Below, piece after piece: positions 54,501 to 63,770 of a DNA stretch of 64,000 bases. This DNA comes from Atrichornis clamosus (taxonomy: Eukaryota > Chordata > Aves > Passeriformes > Menuridae): positions 93,874-157,873 of the forward strand of contig WBMZ01009045.1 in the NCBI GenBank assembly GCA_013400975.1. Direction: 5' to 3'. The stretch's first letter is position 1. Each line of letters begins with the position of its first letter. The notes below the pieces were generated by a model. It saw nothing but the letters and a program-made list of their open reading frames with translations, searched no databases and had not been told where the DNA came from. A program made the translations under genes and the position numbers.

Positions 54501-57500
54501 TATATGTTGGAACACAAAACCGCACATTAACAACACTAAAGCAACAGTAAAGTTGCAACAGAAACATTAAACCAGAAAGCACAAAATGGTCAGGAGCTTC
54601 AGAGCAGGGAATTCCCAACAACTTATCTGAATACATAAAGAACGGTTACATGAAAAGCCAGAGTGCCTTTCCTAATGACAGCCAGTCTACAGCCCTGAGT
54701 GACTTCTGAGACCATGACACTCCACACCTGACAGATCTAAGAACAGTATGTTTGCTGGCAATCTGACAAAGTCTCGTTCCAAAGTTAACATGATTTTGTC
54801 ACTACTACAATTAAAATATCGACCTACTGCTGAAACAATGACTTCCTTAACCATTTACATCTTGCATTAGCCTCCACAGGACTGTACAGTATTGTAACTG
54901 AGAATGGAGGCAGCTCTTAGGGCACTTCAAACAACCAAAAAGCCCCTGCATTCTTCTACTGGTGCTGCAGTGTACCCTAGGTTTCACTAGCACACTTAAC
55001 CAACTGAAATTCTATATAGTGAATTACATCTTAGTATTCTCCACCATTAAAATTACTGAAGCTTCCAAATGCACTCAATAGCTCCTCAGTACTGCAAGAT
55101 ACTGCTGGTTTTCTCATCTCAAAAATTGTCCCTAATTTTAGAATATTTACATATATATGTGTGCATTGGAAGCACTGTTGCCCTAAGACAATAAAAAAAG
55201 TTATAATTTAAATTTTTGTTTAAGCTAAACACTGCAGAAATCCTTTTTTTAAAGCCCAGTTTTCATGTTTCTCACAAGTAGCATTCAGAGATCTATCTCC
55301 TGAAATGCTGAATAAAAGCCAAAAAATGCCCCTCTTATGAAGGTTAGTAGCTAAGCTATTGTATTTAATACCTAGTTCAACTATTTTTTCCAAATTACAC
55401 AGAAGTAGTTTTAAATAAGCACAAGTAGTATCATAATGAGGATCTTGCAAACCAAATAGATTGGGTGGAATAATATTAAAGCAATTTAAATACTATTTGA
55501 TTCTGCTGAATGTGAATTTAACACCAACCCCAGGATCTACCAACTATTCAGCTCGTGTTTCTCACTGGGGAAATTCAGAAGTCTTGTGTTTCTCTGTCTC
55601 AATAAGCACTTATTGATGTCAGCAGTCTCACCCCATGCAGTGGCACCACTGGGTATGTAAATATGCACTGGCATAAGCAGGAGTCTTAAAATTCAGACCC
55701 ACAATTTTAGAACTCTTCTTGAACTCATCTGGAAGACAGACCACTAAATACTTCAAAGGATCTTGTCTGGTGGTGGCTGTTTCCACACCAGACAGAAGTC
55801 TGTGGAACCATGTGCCAGCTCTGCCAAAGCCCAGGTTGATCCAGCTGCTTTCCTGGGCTTGCAGGAGGCACGCTCCTGGCCAGGAGCTGTGTTCACAGTT
55901 GCATGGCACACCTGCTGTGCGCCTCCTCTCCCACAGCACCGCCGCAGCGGGCCCAGCTCACACAAAGTTGTACTGTGTGGTGCTTCCGCACCACGTACTT
56001 CACAGAGCTTCATGTTGTAATAGGTTATTTAAAACCTCGGCTAGGTGATTAGCTAAGCTAAGCCAGAACAACACACGCATGCATGTAGCAATACAAACAG
56101 CTCCAAATGGGTCACCGTGGCCATGGTCAAAGGTGGGCACACAGGTGACACACAGCTGCCAGTCACCTGCAGCAGCTGGAGGGACAGGGTCTCCCCCACT
56201 CCCGTAGTAGCCCACCAAAATATCTGTTCCACAAGTGTTTAAAACATTATTAGCAAATTACACATATAGGTAGAAGAGAAAGAAAAACACCACAAGACTT
56301 GAAATTCCTTCATCATTTCATAACATGAAATCTCCTTTGCAACACACCAACCATCCCTTGTGTGCTCAGCTGAAGAGCACTCCAAAGCCTGGGCAGGCAG
56401 CATTGCACCTGGGGATGCCCAAGAGACATCACTGTTTCCAAAGCAGGAAAAAACAACCTATGGTCTGGCGAAAGAAGGCTGAGCGAAAGAGGCATCACCA
56501 ACTTACAAAATAGAAAGCAACCTCTTGCCTTATCCTTGGAGTGGGTTAAGTATAAAAGGAAATACAGAGCCTTAAATCAGTCTCTTCTCTGAACACAACT
56601 TGAGGTGGCAGGGTGAGGCAATAACCCGTCTCCCTGAGAAGACTGGGGGTCATGTGCCACAGGCCTGCATACAAGGTATAGGGAACTTTCAGGTCCCGTA
56701 CCACTATTTTGTTTGGGGTTTTTTCCATTTCTCTGTTTTAAAAAGTCTGTATTTTTATTTGCAGACTTGTTAACAAGGATCTGCATTTGATTTTACCCTC
56801 GCCTGCCTGGTGTTTGGAGTGATTTCCAATTGTTGCTGTGACACAAGCACAACCTGATGAAGTTTCTGTGGGCCAAGTAAACTTTAAAGCAGGATTGTGA
56901 ATCACCTCAGAGGAGTCAAGCACACCTGAACACTGCTTCAGATTGTCAAAGATAACTAGGTACTCCTTCACTAAGTTGCAGCAGTCTCCTGGGAGCTGGT
57001 AACACCAGAGGCATGAAAAGTGACTAACAATCCTGAGAAAAGCTCCCTGTAACACTCATCCAAACTCACACCTGAATCCTTAGGTTTCACTCCTCAAGCA
57101 CAGTAAAATTGGAAGTGCCACACACATACCTCAAACATCCTAAAGGAACTGAATTCTAACATTCTTATGCTGTAGTACCCAAATGACAGAATATATGAGC
57201 TGTAGTTAACCTAAGGAGTCATGTTTCCACTTTATTGAGGCAATGCACCATATGGTAGAGGAGATTCTGATATAAAAGAACAGAAAACAATAGAAGGTAA
57301 GGAAAGAAATAAATCCCCTTCTCATCTAAGCAGATAAACAGAAAAAACACCATGGAATAAGGTGTGAAAGTGCCATTGCTAATAAGAGACACTGTCAAGA
57401 AACAGAATCAATGACGAAATAAAAAGTTACATACATTTAGTTGCTTGAAGAAGCATTTCATTTCATAGGCAGGTAAGTGTCAGGCTAGACTAGTCTGATG

Positions 57501-60500
57501 TTCACCTTGCCCTGGTGTTTCTGCTATTCTTCAACCAAGGAAAATGAAGCCCAAACAAGGATCCCCAGAACAATGTGTTGTTGTTTCCACTGCAACCTCA
57601 CGAAGTGCTACAGTTCTACCAACCAAATAAGTAAATTCTAAATATCCACCTGATTTGATACATCATTTCTCTAGAGCAGAATACTTTAAACAAATAAGAT
57701 ATACACCAGTGATTTCCTAAACGATTATGGTTAAGCATTCAACATGGCTTTTATGACAAGTGAACAAAAAGGTATTATTATGTATTATATTGTTATATAT
57801 TTGCACATATTTGTAATTGTCAGCTTTTATTTTGCAACAGACTCTAAAGCTGATATATCCTTATACTACATCATAAATTCAAAAAAAGACATTTTTAAAA
57901 CATTGCAACTATATTTCTCTTTTGAAGAACTTATAAGACTATTCAAAATATTTTTCAGCCAGTGCATCTTAGTGCACAGGTTAAGTCTTAAAATTGGTAG
58001 AGAGTTTTATTGTTAAAAATCCATTTATAAAAACTGTAATAAAAGTTACTAAACTTAAACTCCTAGAAATGAACTAATTTAAACTGACATGAACCTAGAT
58101 CATCTTGAATATGTTTAAAGCAATCTCTCACCAGCATTCAATTACTTCAAATGCACTTTAAAACTACTTTGTGAGTCAATACACAGCTGCAGCTGCACTG
58201 CCTTAACTGCATTCTCTTGAGGAAAACAGAGCTAAAGCTGTGCTAATCACAGTAACCAGCCCTTGCAGCACATGATTTTTTTTGTTGTGTGTATGTTTCC
58301 TAAGTTGCTGGGTTAGGAGGCTTGTGCTTATCTAATCCATGGTTCCCCTCCTCATTTCTCCTCTATTTCTAACTCATCCCTTCCCTTTCCTGTTGCATCA
58401 GGAAGCTGCAAATACAGTGGCTTCTGCAGGGCTGTTATAATTACCACAGGACACTGCAATTCTGAAACGTATGCAAAATAACTCATAGGTACTTCAACAA
58501 GGCTTGAGAACTTTCAAATGTGCTTCTGTTTTCTTTCTAGAAAACTTTGCACCAACACACTTCTTCCAAGACCAAAACATCTTCATGCACCACTTCATTA
58601 AGACTACAGATTTATAAGCCGTCACTCTGTCTCCCAAGTAAAGTGTTTTAAAACAATTGTGTGCAGAAAAAGAAAAAAAAAATTCATAAGGAGCTGGAAA
58701 CAGATCCATGCGGGAAATCCAGTAAAAAAGGTTCCTACTCTCCACTGACTTATTTTGTTATATACCATCTCATGCATCAAGCAAAGGTTAATTTTAACCA
58801 CGATTTTAAAAAGGAAAAAAAAAATGCAGACCAAAACAGTTATAGTGTAAAATGATCATTATTTTTATTTACTTGGTTGCTGCACTGTGCGGATGTTCTA
58901 GGAGCCATCTCAAACTCTCAGGAAAGGATTTTCCCCTCCCTTTCCTGCACTGTGCGGATGTTCTAGGAGCCATCTCAAACTCTCAGGAAAGGATTTTCCC
59001 CTCCCTTTCCTGCACTGTGCGGATGTTCTAGGAGCCATCTCAAACTCTCAGGAAAGGATTTTCCCCTCCCTTCCTTCCTTCCCCTCTCCTCCCTGCCGGC
59101 AGCTACAGTTTAAAGGATCTAACCCTTCTGAAATGTGTTAACCCAAGCAATTTTTTTTTAACAGCTGGAAGTTTCAGGGGGAAAAAACGAACCCAAAACA
59201 AAACAGCAGATGTTCAAGACACAGACTTCTATCTGCCCTTCCATGTGAATCTAAATGGCAAAGACAATACTTTAAACAATAACACATTCAAAGAGATAAA
59301 AATATATTGTTCACTCTTATAGAAATACTAAACAAAAACTTCAAATTGCCAAATACAGATAAGACAATCATATCACTTTTCGTAATCTATAACATCAAGC
59401 CTGAACAAGATAAGGTATTTCCTTTTACTTCTTTCATTCAGGTTTTGGTACAAGTATAGAAACCCACTCAGTGAGTAGTTTTGCTCCCTTGAGAATAAAG
59501 CAGAACTTAACAAACAATCTTACAGATACACTTCAAAAATTAAAATAGCTGGTACTTAAATGTAGTTCAGTTTCGTGAAGCCCAGGAGACCCTTTAACAT
59601 TGTATACAATGTAACGGGAAAAAGAGTCTGTCACCTCAAGCCAGTGATACAAAATTACAATTCTTATAGTGCTGACAGAAAGAAACAGAAAGAAACTAAT
59701 GTAACCAAATGTATCTGTTCAACCTTGTGCTCCTCAGCCTTCCCCTGCCGCAGCACCGTCCAGACACACAGGAGGTGCCGTGTCAAATCCCGCCGGGCAC
59801 GGACTGCCCCATGGATGTTTTGAGTTATGGCCGTGCCCAGGTCTTGCAAGTTTAATGAGGTTCCTTCTCACACACACAGACACCACACACAGCGCCAACC
59901 GGGAAATAATCAAGTAGGATTACAGGTGTAGCTTCTTGATAGGTTAAACCTATAGATAGAGTGAAAGGCTAATCTACATTTTTAGCCTGAGATTGGCAAA
60001 AGCTTTCTTCACTTAACCATCATTAGAAACCCACCTTAACCTTCAACTTTTAGAAAACCCAACCTGTAACATGAGACTTGATATTGCAAGAAAAGATTGA
60101 TCGAAAGCTTTGTCTGTCTCTCCATACACAGGCCAAACACCAAATCAGTGTTAAATTCCTCACATGCAGCTACACCCAGTTAATCTCCTTCAAAGCAGCA
60201 AACTATGTAAATCTCCTTATGCTGGTGAGATAAACATTACACTCATCAAAATGTAACAAGAACCACTGTTAGTGGGCAAAGCTGTTAAAAGGCACAGACA
60301 CTGGGCTGAGCATCCAGGCTGTGGTGCCAGGACCCTGCACTCGCCTCCTTCCCAGGCCTCCAGAACTGCTTCTGGCTTCCTCCTCAGGAAACCTGAGAGC
60401 AGAGAAACCTCCCTGCACAAAGCGATTTAAAATCCCTAATCAAATAGTTGGAGTAGCTCTGTAGATTCAAGGAGCAGATGGCAGGAGAAAGCCTAATTTT

Positions 60501-63500
60501 CCATTTACGATAATTTTACAGAGTGTAGAAATATTTACTTCGGAGGAGCGCCTCCCGATTTACATGAGAATAACAAAAGTGGGAGGAGGGACAGAGAATC
60601 ATCTTGTTCCCAACAAGCCAAGAGCTAAAAAAGCCTGTATTAAGCAGCATATTGTATGTCATTTTGTTTCCTTTACATTACAGATGCACACACATGCATT
60701 CTTCACAAAGCTCAAGCAGCCTTGATAGTAAAAATATTAGCCTATGCCTACCTTCTTCAGACAGGATGTATGGCTATGAGTACTGCGATAGGTTATTACT
60801 GCAGATACTGTGTGGCTTTCATTCTTTAACAAGACCTACATCTGCATTTCAAACCAATTCTCAGATGAGCTGCCACTCTTTTAAGCAAGATCTAAATTTT
60901 AAGCCTGGTAGGAGTATTTTTAATATGCCTGTCTGCCCATAATGCAGGAAATCCTTTTGAGCAGAGACCACATTTCAGTATTCTCACTAGTACTCTAAAA
61001 TACAGAAGATGATCAGGCACCACCTAATCAATTCTGACCTGAAATTGAGGATGTCGGCTGGCTCCTACATGCCTGAGTTACACAGTGTAGATACAGCAGG
61101 TAACAAGCATAATGCTATAAGCACAGATTTTTTTATAAAACAAAAAGTTATTTGGGAAAGCAAAAAGAGAGTATTGATAAAGATCTGAACCTACTCTACC
61201 TATGCAGTATTCTGTCAATGTTTTAAATTAAAGTAGAAATCCACATTGCATTACAGTGCCTTAAAAATAAATCAAAATATTGTCACCTTTCCTATTACCA
61301 GTAATCATTTATTTTTTCAACTGAATCTGCTATAGACTCTTAAAAATGAAACAGAATAGTACTAGACATGAAGTACTCATATTATTTTGATATCATACGT
61401 ATTACAATACCAATGGAGACACACAAGATCCTCAGAAGATTTTAATTTCACTTTTAAGGTACTTAAAATTGTTTCAGCTGCACATACTACATGCTGTTAG
61501 CACAGGAAGTCCAATTACTCCTTTTAGAGAAATTGACTGACAACTTTTCCTACATTAACAGTACCTACTGTCTCAGGCTAAAGCACAACTACAATGCAAT
61601 TGTCTGAATATGGGTTACACAGAGCTTGCAGAGACTTATATCTGAACTTTTCTTAATTATCAAGAGTTGAAAAATTAGGCTTATAGCACTCTTCGGCACT
61701 GCCTGACATCAGCTCACGCCTGCAGATGAAATCTGAGTGAAAGGGAGATCAGAAAGCCAATCACTAAATGACGTTAGTCTACATGAATGAAGTTAATAGG
61801 AGTTTTCCATGGACTTAACAGGAGAAAAGCACAGACCCTGGCTCCTTATGTAGGAAGTGTTTGAGCAGAGAATAGCTACACACTATCAAAAGAAACCTTT
61901 GGTACCCAGGGTCTTAAGCCCACATAATACCCCTGCATTCATTTCTTTCTCTGCCTATTGGGAGAAAAGGGTCTGTTTGTTTTTCTGATTCAGTCGTCCC
62001 TTTTAGCTCTTTGAATCTAAGGAGTGCACTGTGAAAAGAAGAGCATCTTATCAGCCTGCTCCAGACCAGCAGGCAAACTCACATCCGCACACAAAACACA
62101 GCCCTGCCAGCACGAGGCCTGGCCCCACTGCCCTCGGCTCCTGCCAACACCCTGCCCCGCACCCGAAACACTGCTCAGCCACCCAAGGGGCCGTCCTTGA
62201 TTAATGGTCCTCGCAGGGAGAGCACGAAATACTATCTGATAAACTGGCTTCATTTATAAAGTATGCAGGAGCACCAGACAAGATGATCAGCATGGGCGTA
62301 TCCAGGACATTTATTAACAACAAACCAAAACCAGCACACACAATAAGCATGTTTTGTTATGTATGGACTTGAACACTTTCAGTACAAGATACAAAGATAA
62401 CTCTGTGCACTGCTGGGCAGCATCTGCAGAGTGCTGCTGAGATAACACACCAGCGATTCTTATCAAAAAGATATTTCTATAAAATAACAGGGAGGAGAAA
62501 GGAAATAGCAATTTTTGTTTAAGCTTCAAGAAAATATGAGTCTAACTTCCACTGTCATGCAGGTTAGCCACACAGATTATATGTCATCCCAACAACGCAC
62601 CAAGAGTTCAAAATTTCCAAGGCCAATTCCTCATTATTTATATGAAACCCTTCACCGTGCGCAGCAGTGATATCCGATTTACTACTTCTGCCCTTAATGG
62701 ATTCCGAACCCCAGCAAAATAGGACAAACTTCCCCAGCATTGTGGACTGAACCCATCAAATTACTTGCTTCAGCTACTAAGAGCAGCAGACACGGAGGGA
62801 TTTTTTTCTCACCTGGAAAGAAGCCTGCCATAGTATTTTTGGTATGCTTTGTCAACCCGGGAGCTTGTCAGTGACCTCTACTCCATTTACCCTCTGGCAC
62901 ACACACACAGCATGCTTTCCCATTAACTTAAAATGTAATTTTTTTTTAATTTCATCAAAGAGTCAATGAAAAATAACACACTAAACAGTAAATAATGTAA
63001 CATTAACACCAACATTGCGTCTGTGTGTGTAAAAAGTGCAGCCAAAGACAAATGGCCCAGCAAGGTTGTAACGCAACTATTTCAAATATTTTATTTCCAG
63101 CGACTAAACAAAGGAAGAAATACCTCTTTCAGTATAGCTCCATAGATGCGAGTGCTCCGAGTTTATCAGAGCGATCTCTCTGCCCATAAAATGCCAAAGG
63201 GTCCCCCTGTGCCTTCCCTGGGGGGAGCTGGGGCGCGCCCAAGGGGCGGCGGAGGTTTTCTGGAGGGTTGTTTGAAAGAAAAAACGCGCCCAGATCGTTT
63301 CGCTCATTTCACGCCGAGCGAGAAACGTCCAGCCCCAAGTTTCGCTGTTGCGACACCGGGTCCTTTCTAACCTGTTGCGGAGACCAGCGGGGCCGGCACC
63401 CGCCCGGCCCCCGGCGGCCGCCCCGCACCGCCCCGCACACCCCGCGCCGCCCGCGAAGGTGACCCGGCGGCGGCCGCCCCGGCACTCGCCAAGGTCACGG

Positions 63501-63770
63501 CGAGGCTTTTAAGAAGGGGTGAAAAAAAAAATTAAAAAGGAGAAAAGAGTTTCTTTTTGCAAATCCCAGGTCTCGAGAAGCGAACAGGCTATAAGCTGCA
63601 ACTCACGCCAGTCGCCACTCCTCTCCCCACTCCTCCCCCAGCACCTCGAGGCTGCGAGGGGAAAGCGGGGGCGGGGGAGCCACAAATCCACACACCCCCT
63701 CCCTCACCTGCTTCCGATAGGGGGTCCGACTGCCGCCCGCCGCGCTGCTGTTGCTGCTGGGGAAGATCAT
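9433..63770 (-). CDS. RBMS1: RBMS1, 5' part: four coding exons, short N-terminal isoform (partial)
   Basis: Joining 63708-63770, 36904-37079, 12323-12381 and 9433-9524 on the minus strand gives 130 codons in one open frame, with GT/AG borders at every junction (intron phases 0, 2, 1, 0). The product has an N-terminal segment (1-21), a Pro/Ser/Asn-rich linker (about 22-55) and RRM1 (about 57-130) with RNP2 at residues 60-65 and RNP1 at 99-106. From family knowledge, RBMS1/MSSP binds single-stranded DNA, including an element upstream of MYC, and AU-rich RNA through two RRMs, with roles in transcription, replication and mRNA stability. RRM2 and the C-terminus are absent and should follow beyond position 1. 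The linker run [20 protein letters not shown] and the TTNKCKG loop fit RBMS1 better than RBMS2 or RBMS3. Identification is very secure; the start codon is less so. Confidence 0.96.
9525..12322 (-). other. RBMS1: RBMS1 intron 3 (2.8 kb)
   Basis: This is a phase 1 intron between exons 3 and 4, starting GTATGTA and ending TTTCAG on the minus strand. It is AT-rich with small A/C-rich tracts at 9676-9697 and 12207-12229. I see no coding or RNA feature in it. Confidence 0.93.
12323..12381 (-). CDS. RBMS1: RBMS1 coding exon 3 (RRM1 middle)
   Basis: This exon has 59 nt. Its first base G completes Pro80, then 19 codons read [19 protein letters not shown], and the last G begins Gly100. It forms helix 1 to strand 2 and the loop leading to RNP1 in RRM1. 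The acceptor is ACATTTTAG and the donor is AAAG|GTATGTA. The length is not a multiple of three, so skipping this exon would shift the frame and destroy RRM1. The first exon bases (GTATGG) themselves resemble a donor, giving an AG|GTATGG juxtaposition at the acceptor. Confidence 0.97.
18741..18831. repeat. A/C-rich low-complexity tract
   Basis: A run of nine C (18746-18754) meets eight A (18755-18762), followed by further A and CCCC runs. There are almost no G or T for the first 45 bases after the C run. Confidence 0.85.
20192..20206. repeat. Poly(T) tract, 15 T
   Basis: Homopolymer in intron 2. It reads as poly(A) on the RBMS1 sense strand. Confidence 0.95.
21801..21877. repeat. A/C-rich low-complexity tract (G/T-rich on RBMS1 sense strand)
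   Basis: Repeated AAAAAACCCC and CCAACAAACC style sequence. On the minus strand it reads GGGG-T7-GGGG-TT-GG-TA-GG, so the transcript could form a G-rich structure there. Confidence 0.85.
23283..23335. repeat. TA/CA-rich imperfect microsatellite
   Basis: Interrupted ATAT, ACATACAT and TATATATGTAC runs in intron 2, with no longer unit. Confidence 0.6.
29302..29315. repeat. Poly(A) tract, 14 A
   Basis: Homopolymer in intron 2, with no recognisable retroposed sequence before it. Confidence 0.95.
33216..33243. repeat. 28-bp dispersed direct repeat, copy A (intron 2)
   Basis: This 28-bp stretch, with core TATCATATGGACCTCACAAC, is identical to 40274-40301. Flanks on both sides are unrelated. The spacing is 7058 bp, the two copies are in the same orientation, and they sit in different introns with exon 2 between them. 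Confidence 0.9.
35787..35819. repeat. A/C-rich low-complexity tract
   Basis: AAAAACCAAACC followed by AAAACAAAACAAACC, in intron 2 about 1.1 kb from exon 2. Confidence 0.85.
36904..37079 (-). CDS. RBMS1: RBMS1 coding exon 2 (Ser/Asn linker and start of RRM1)
   Basis: This exon has 176 nt: 58 codons plus two bases of the next (CC of Pro80). It encodes [20 protein letters not shown], then a Ser/Asn run, then [18 protein letters not shown] and [11 protein letters not shown]. It covers the flexible linker and the first strand of RRM1, with RNP2 at L60-Y61-I62-R63-A64-L65. The acceptor is TTTCCTTTGCAG followed by CAG, so a second AG lies 3 nt inside. The donor is CC|GTAAGTA, with a perfect intronic half but no AG at the exon end. 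Family members usually have Gly at residue 64; here the codon is GCA (Ala). The plus-strand frame across 36997-37212 is only a shadow of this exon. Confidence 0.97.
38115..38132. repeat. Poly(A) tract, 18 A
   Basis: This is the longest homopolymer noticed in the window. No retroposed gene or target-site duplication is evident beside it. Confidence 0.95.
39862..39910. other. Short intronic CpG cluster
   Basis: About nine CpG dinucleotides fall in about 50 bp (GTCGGCACCGCAGCCTCGAC and onwards) inside AT-rich intron 1, where CpG is otherwise scarce. No gene or splice structure is apparent. It could be a small regulatory element or the remnant of an insertion. Confidence 0.5.
40274..40301. repeat. 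28-bp dispersed direct repeat, copy B (intron 1)
   Basis: Second exact copy of the element at 33216-33243, in the same orientation. The match starts and stops abruptly, with different bases immediately outside on both sides. I do not recognise it as part of a named transposon. Confidence 0.9.
45825..45836. repeat. Poly(T) tract, 12 T
   Basis: Homopolymer in intron 1. Confidence 0.9.
48453..48485. repeat. TA/CA-rich inverted repeat next to AT-rich microsatellite
   Basis: GTGTATGTAT at 48453-48462 and its reverse complement ATACATACAC at 48476-48485 flank a 13-nt spacer, giving a perfect 10-bp stem. AT-rich TATATA sequence continues to about 48522. Confidence 0.75.
54200..54237. repeat. TA/TG-rich microsatellite with T tract
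   Basis: TATATATGTATGTGTGCATG is followed by TGTATA and a run of T's, in intron 1. Confidence 0.7.
58881..59074. repeat. 65-bp tandem repeat, three copies
   Basis: Units start at 58881, 58946 and 59011 with TGCACTGTGCGGATGTTCTA. The first two copies are identical over all 65 bp. The third matches for 60 bp and then loses one T, running into a CT-rich tail (to about 59095). Within each unit the left half is mixed sequence and the right half ends in a pyrimidine tract (TTTTCCCCTCCCTTTCC). Near-perfect identity indicates recent duplication, so copy number may vary between individuals. Confidence 0.97.
62795..62840 (-). promoter_or_regulatory. Juxtaposed 3'/5' splice-site motif (recursive-splice-like) in intron 1
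   Basis: On the minus strand a pyrimidine-rich stretch GGCTTCTTTCCAG is followed at once by GTGAGA, with the junction between 62813 and 62812. This is the arrangement expected of a zero-length recursive splice site: a good acceptor that regenerates a CAG|GTGAG donor like that of exon 1. The position, 0.9 kb into a 26.6-kb intron, is unusually close to the exon. Function is inferred only. Confidence 0.35.
63489..63497 (+). promoter_or_regulatory. Candidate nuclear-receptor monomer site (CCAAGGTCA)
   Basis: CCAAGGTCA fits the extended half-site YCAAGGYCA bound by NR5A (SF-1/LRH-1) and is close to the ERR site. It lies in the CpG island, about 210 bp downstream of the exon 1 donor. A related GAAGGTGAC occurs at about 63455. 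A nine-base match alone is weak evidence. Confidence 0.25.
63708..63770 (-). CDS. RBMS1: RBMS1 coding exon 1 (short-isoform N-terminus)
   Basis: The ATG lies at 63770-63768, followed by 21 codons: [14 protein letters not shown], then RTPYRKQ. The exon ends CAG before a strong donor (GTGAGGG; gt at 63707-63706), phase 0. As I recall, mammalian RBMS1 has a short isoform whose N-terminus also begins MIFPSS and ends PYRKQ before the shared exon 2; this exon matches that pattern and differs in the middle. The context at the ATG is GCGATGA, with G at -3, which is adequate but not strong. There is no in-frame stop between this ATG and the window edge, so a non-AUG start upstream is possible. The exon lies in a CpG island, so it is probably a true first exon with its own promoter. 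Confidence 0.9.

Larger units (their letters stand above)
37080..63707 (-). other. RBMS1: RBMS1 intron 1 (26.6 kb)
   Basis: This is a phase 0 intron between the short-isoform first exon and the shared exon 2, with GTGAGGG at the donor and CCTTTGCAG at the acceptor. It carries the second copy of the 28-bp repeat (40274-40301), a small CpG cluster (39862-39910), a TA/CA-rich inverted repeat (48453-48485), the 65-bp tandem repeat (58881-59074), a juxtaposed splice-site motif (62813) and the downstream half of the CpG island. The first exon of the long isoform (MGKVWKQ...) was looked for and not found here. Confidence 0.92.

Noticed and set aside
55628..56048. Several overlapping open frames on both strands (also 48999-49597)
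   Set aside because: Openness in many frames at once reflects local GC content and stop-codon scarcity, not coding.
62812..62830. Possible alternative first coding exon ATG-GCA-GGC-TTC-TTT-CCA-G before GTGAGA
   Set aside because: The ATG has a good context, but the 19 nt end in phase 1 while exon 2 needs phase 0, so the frame would be lost.
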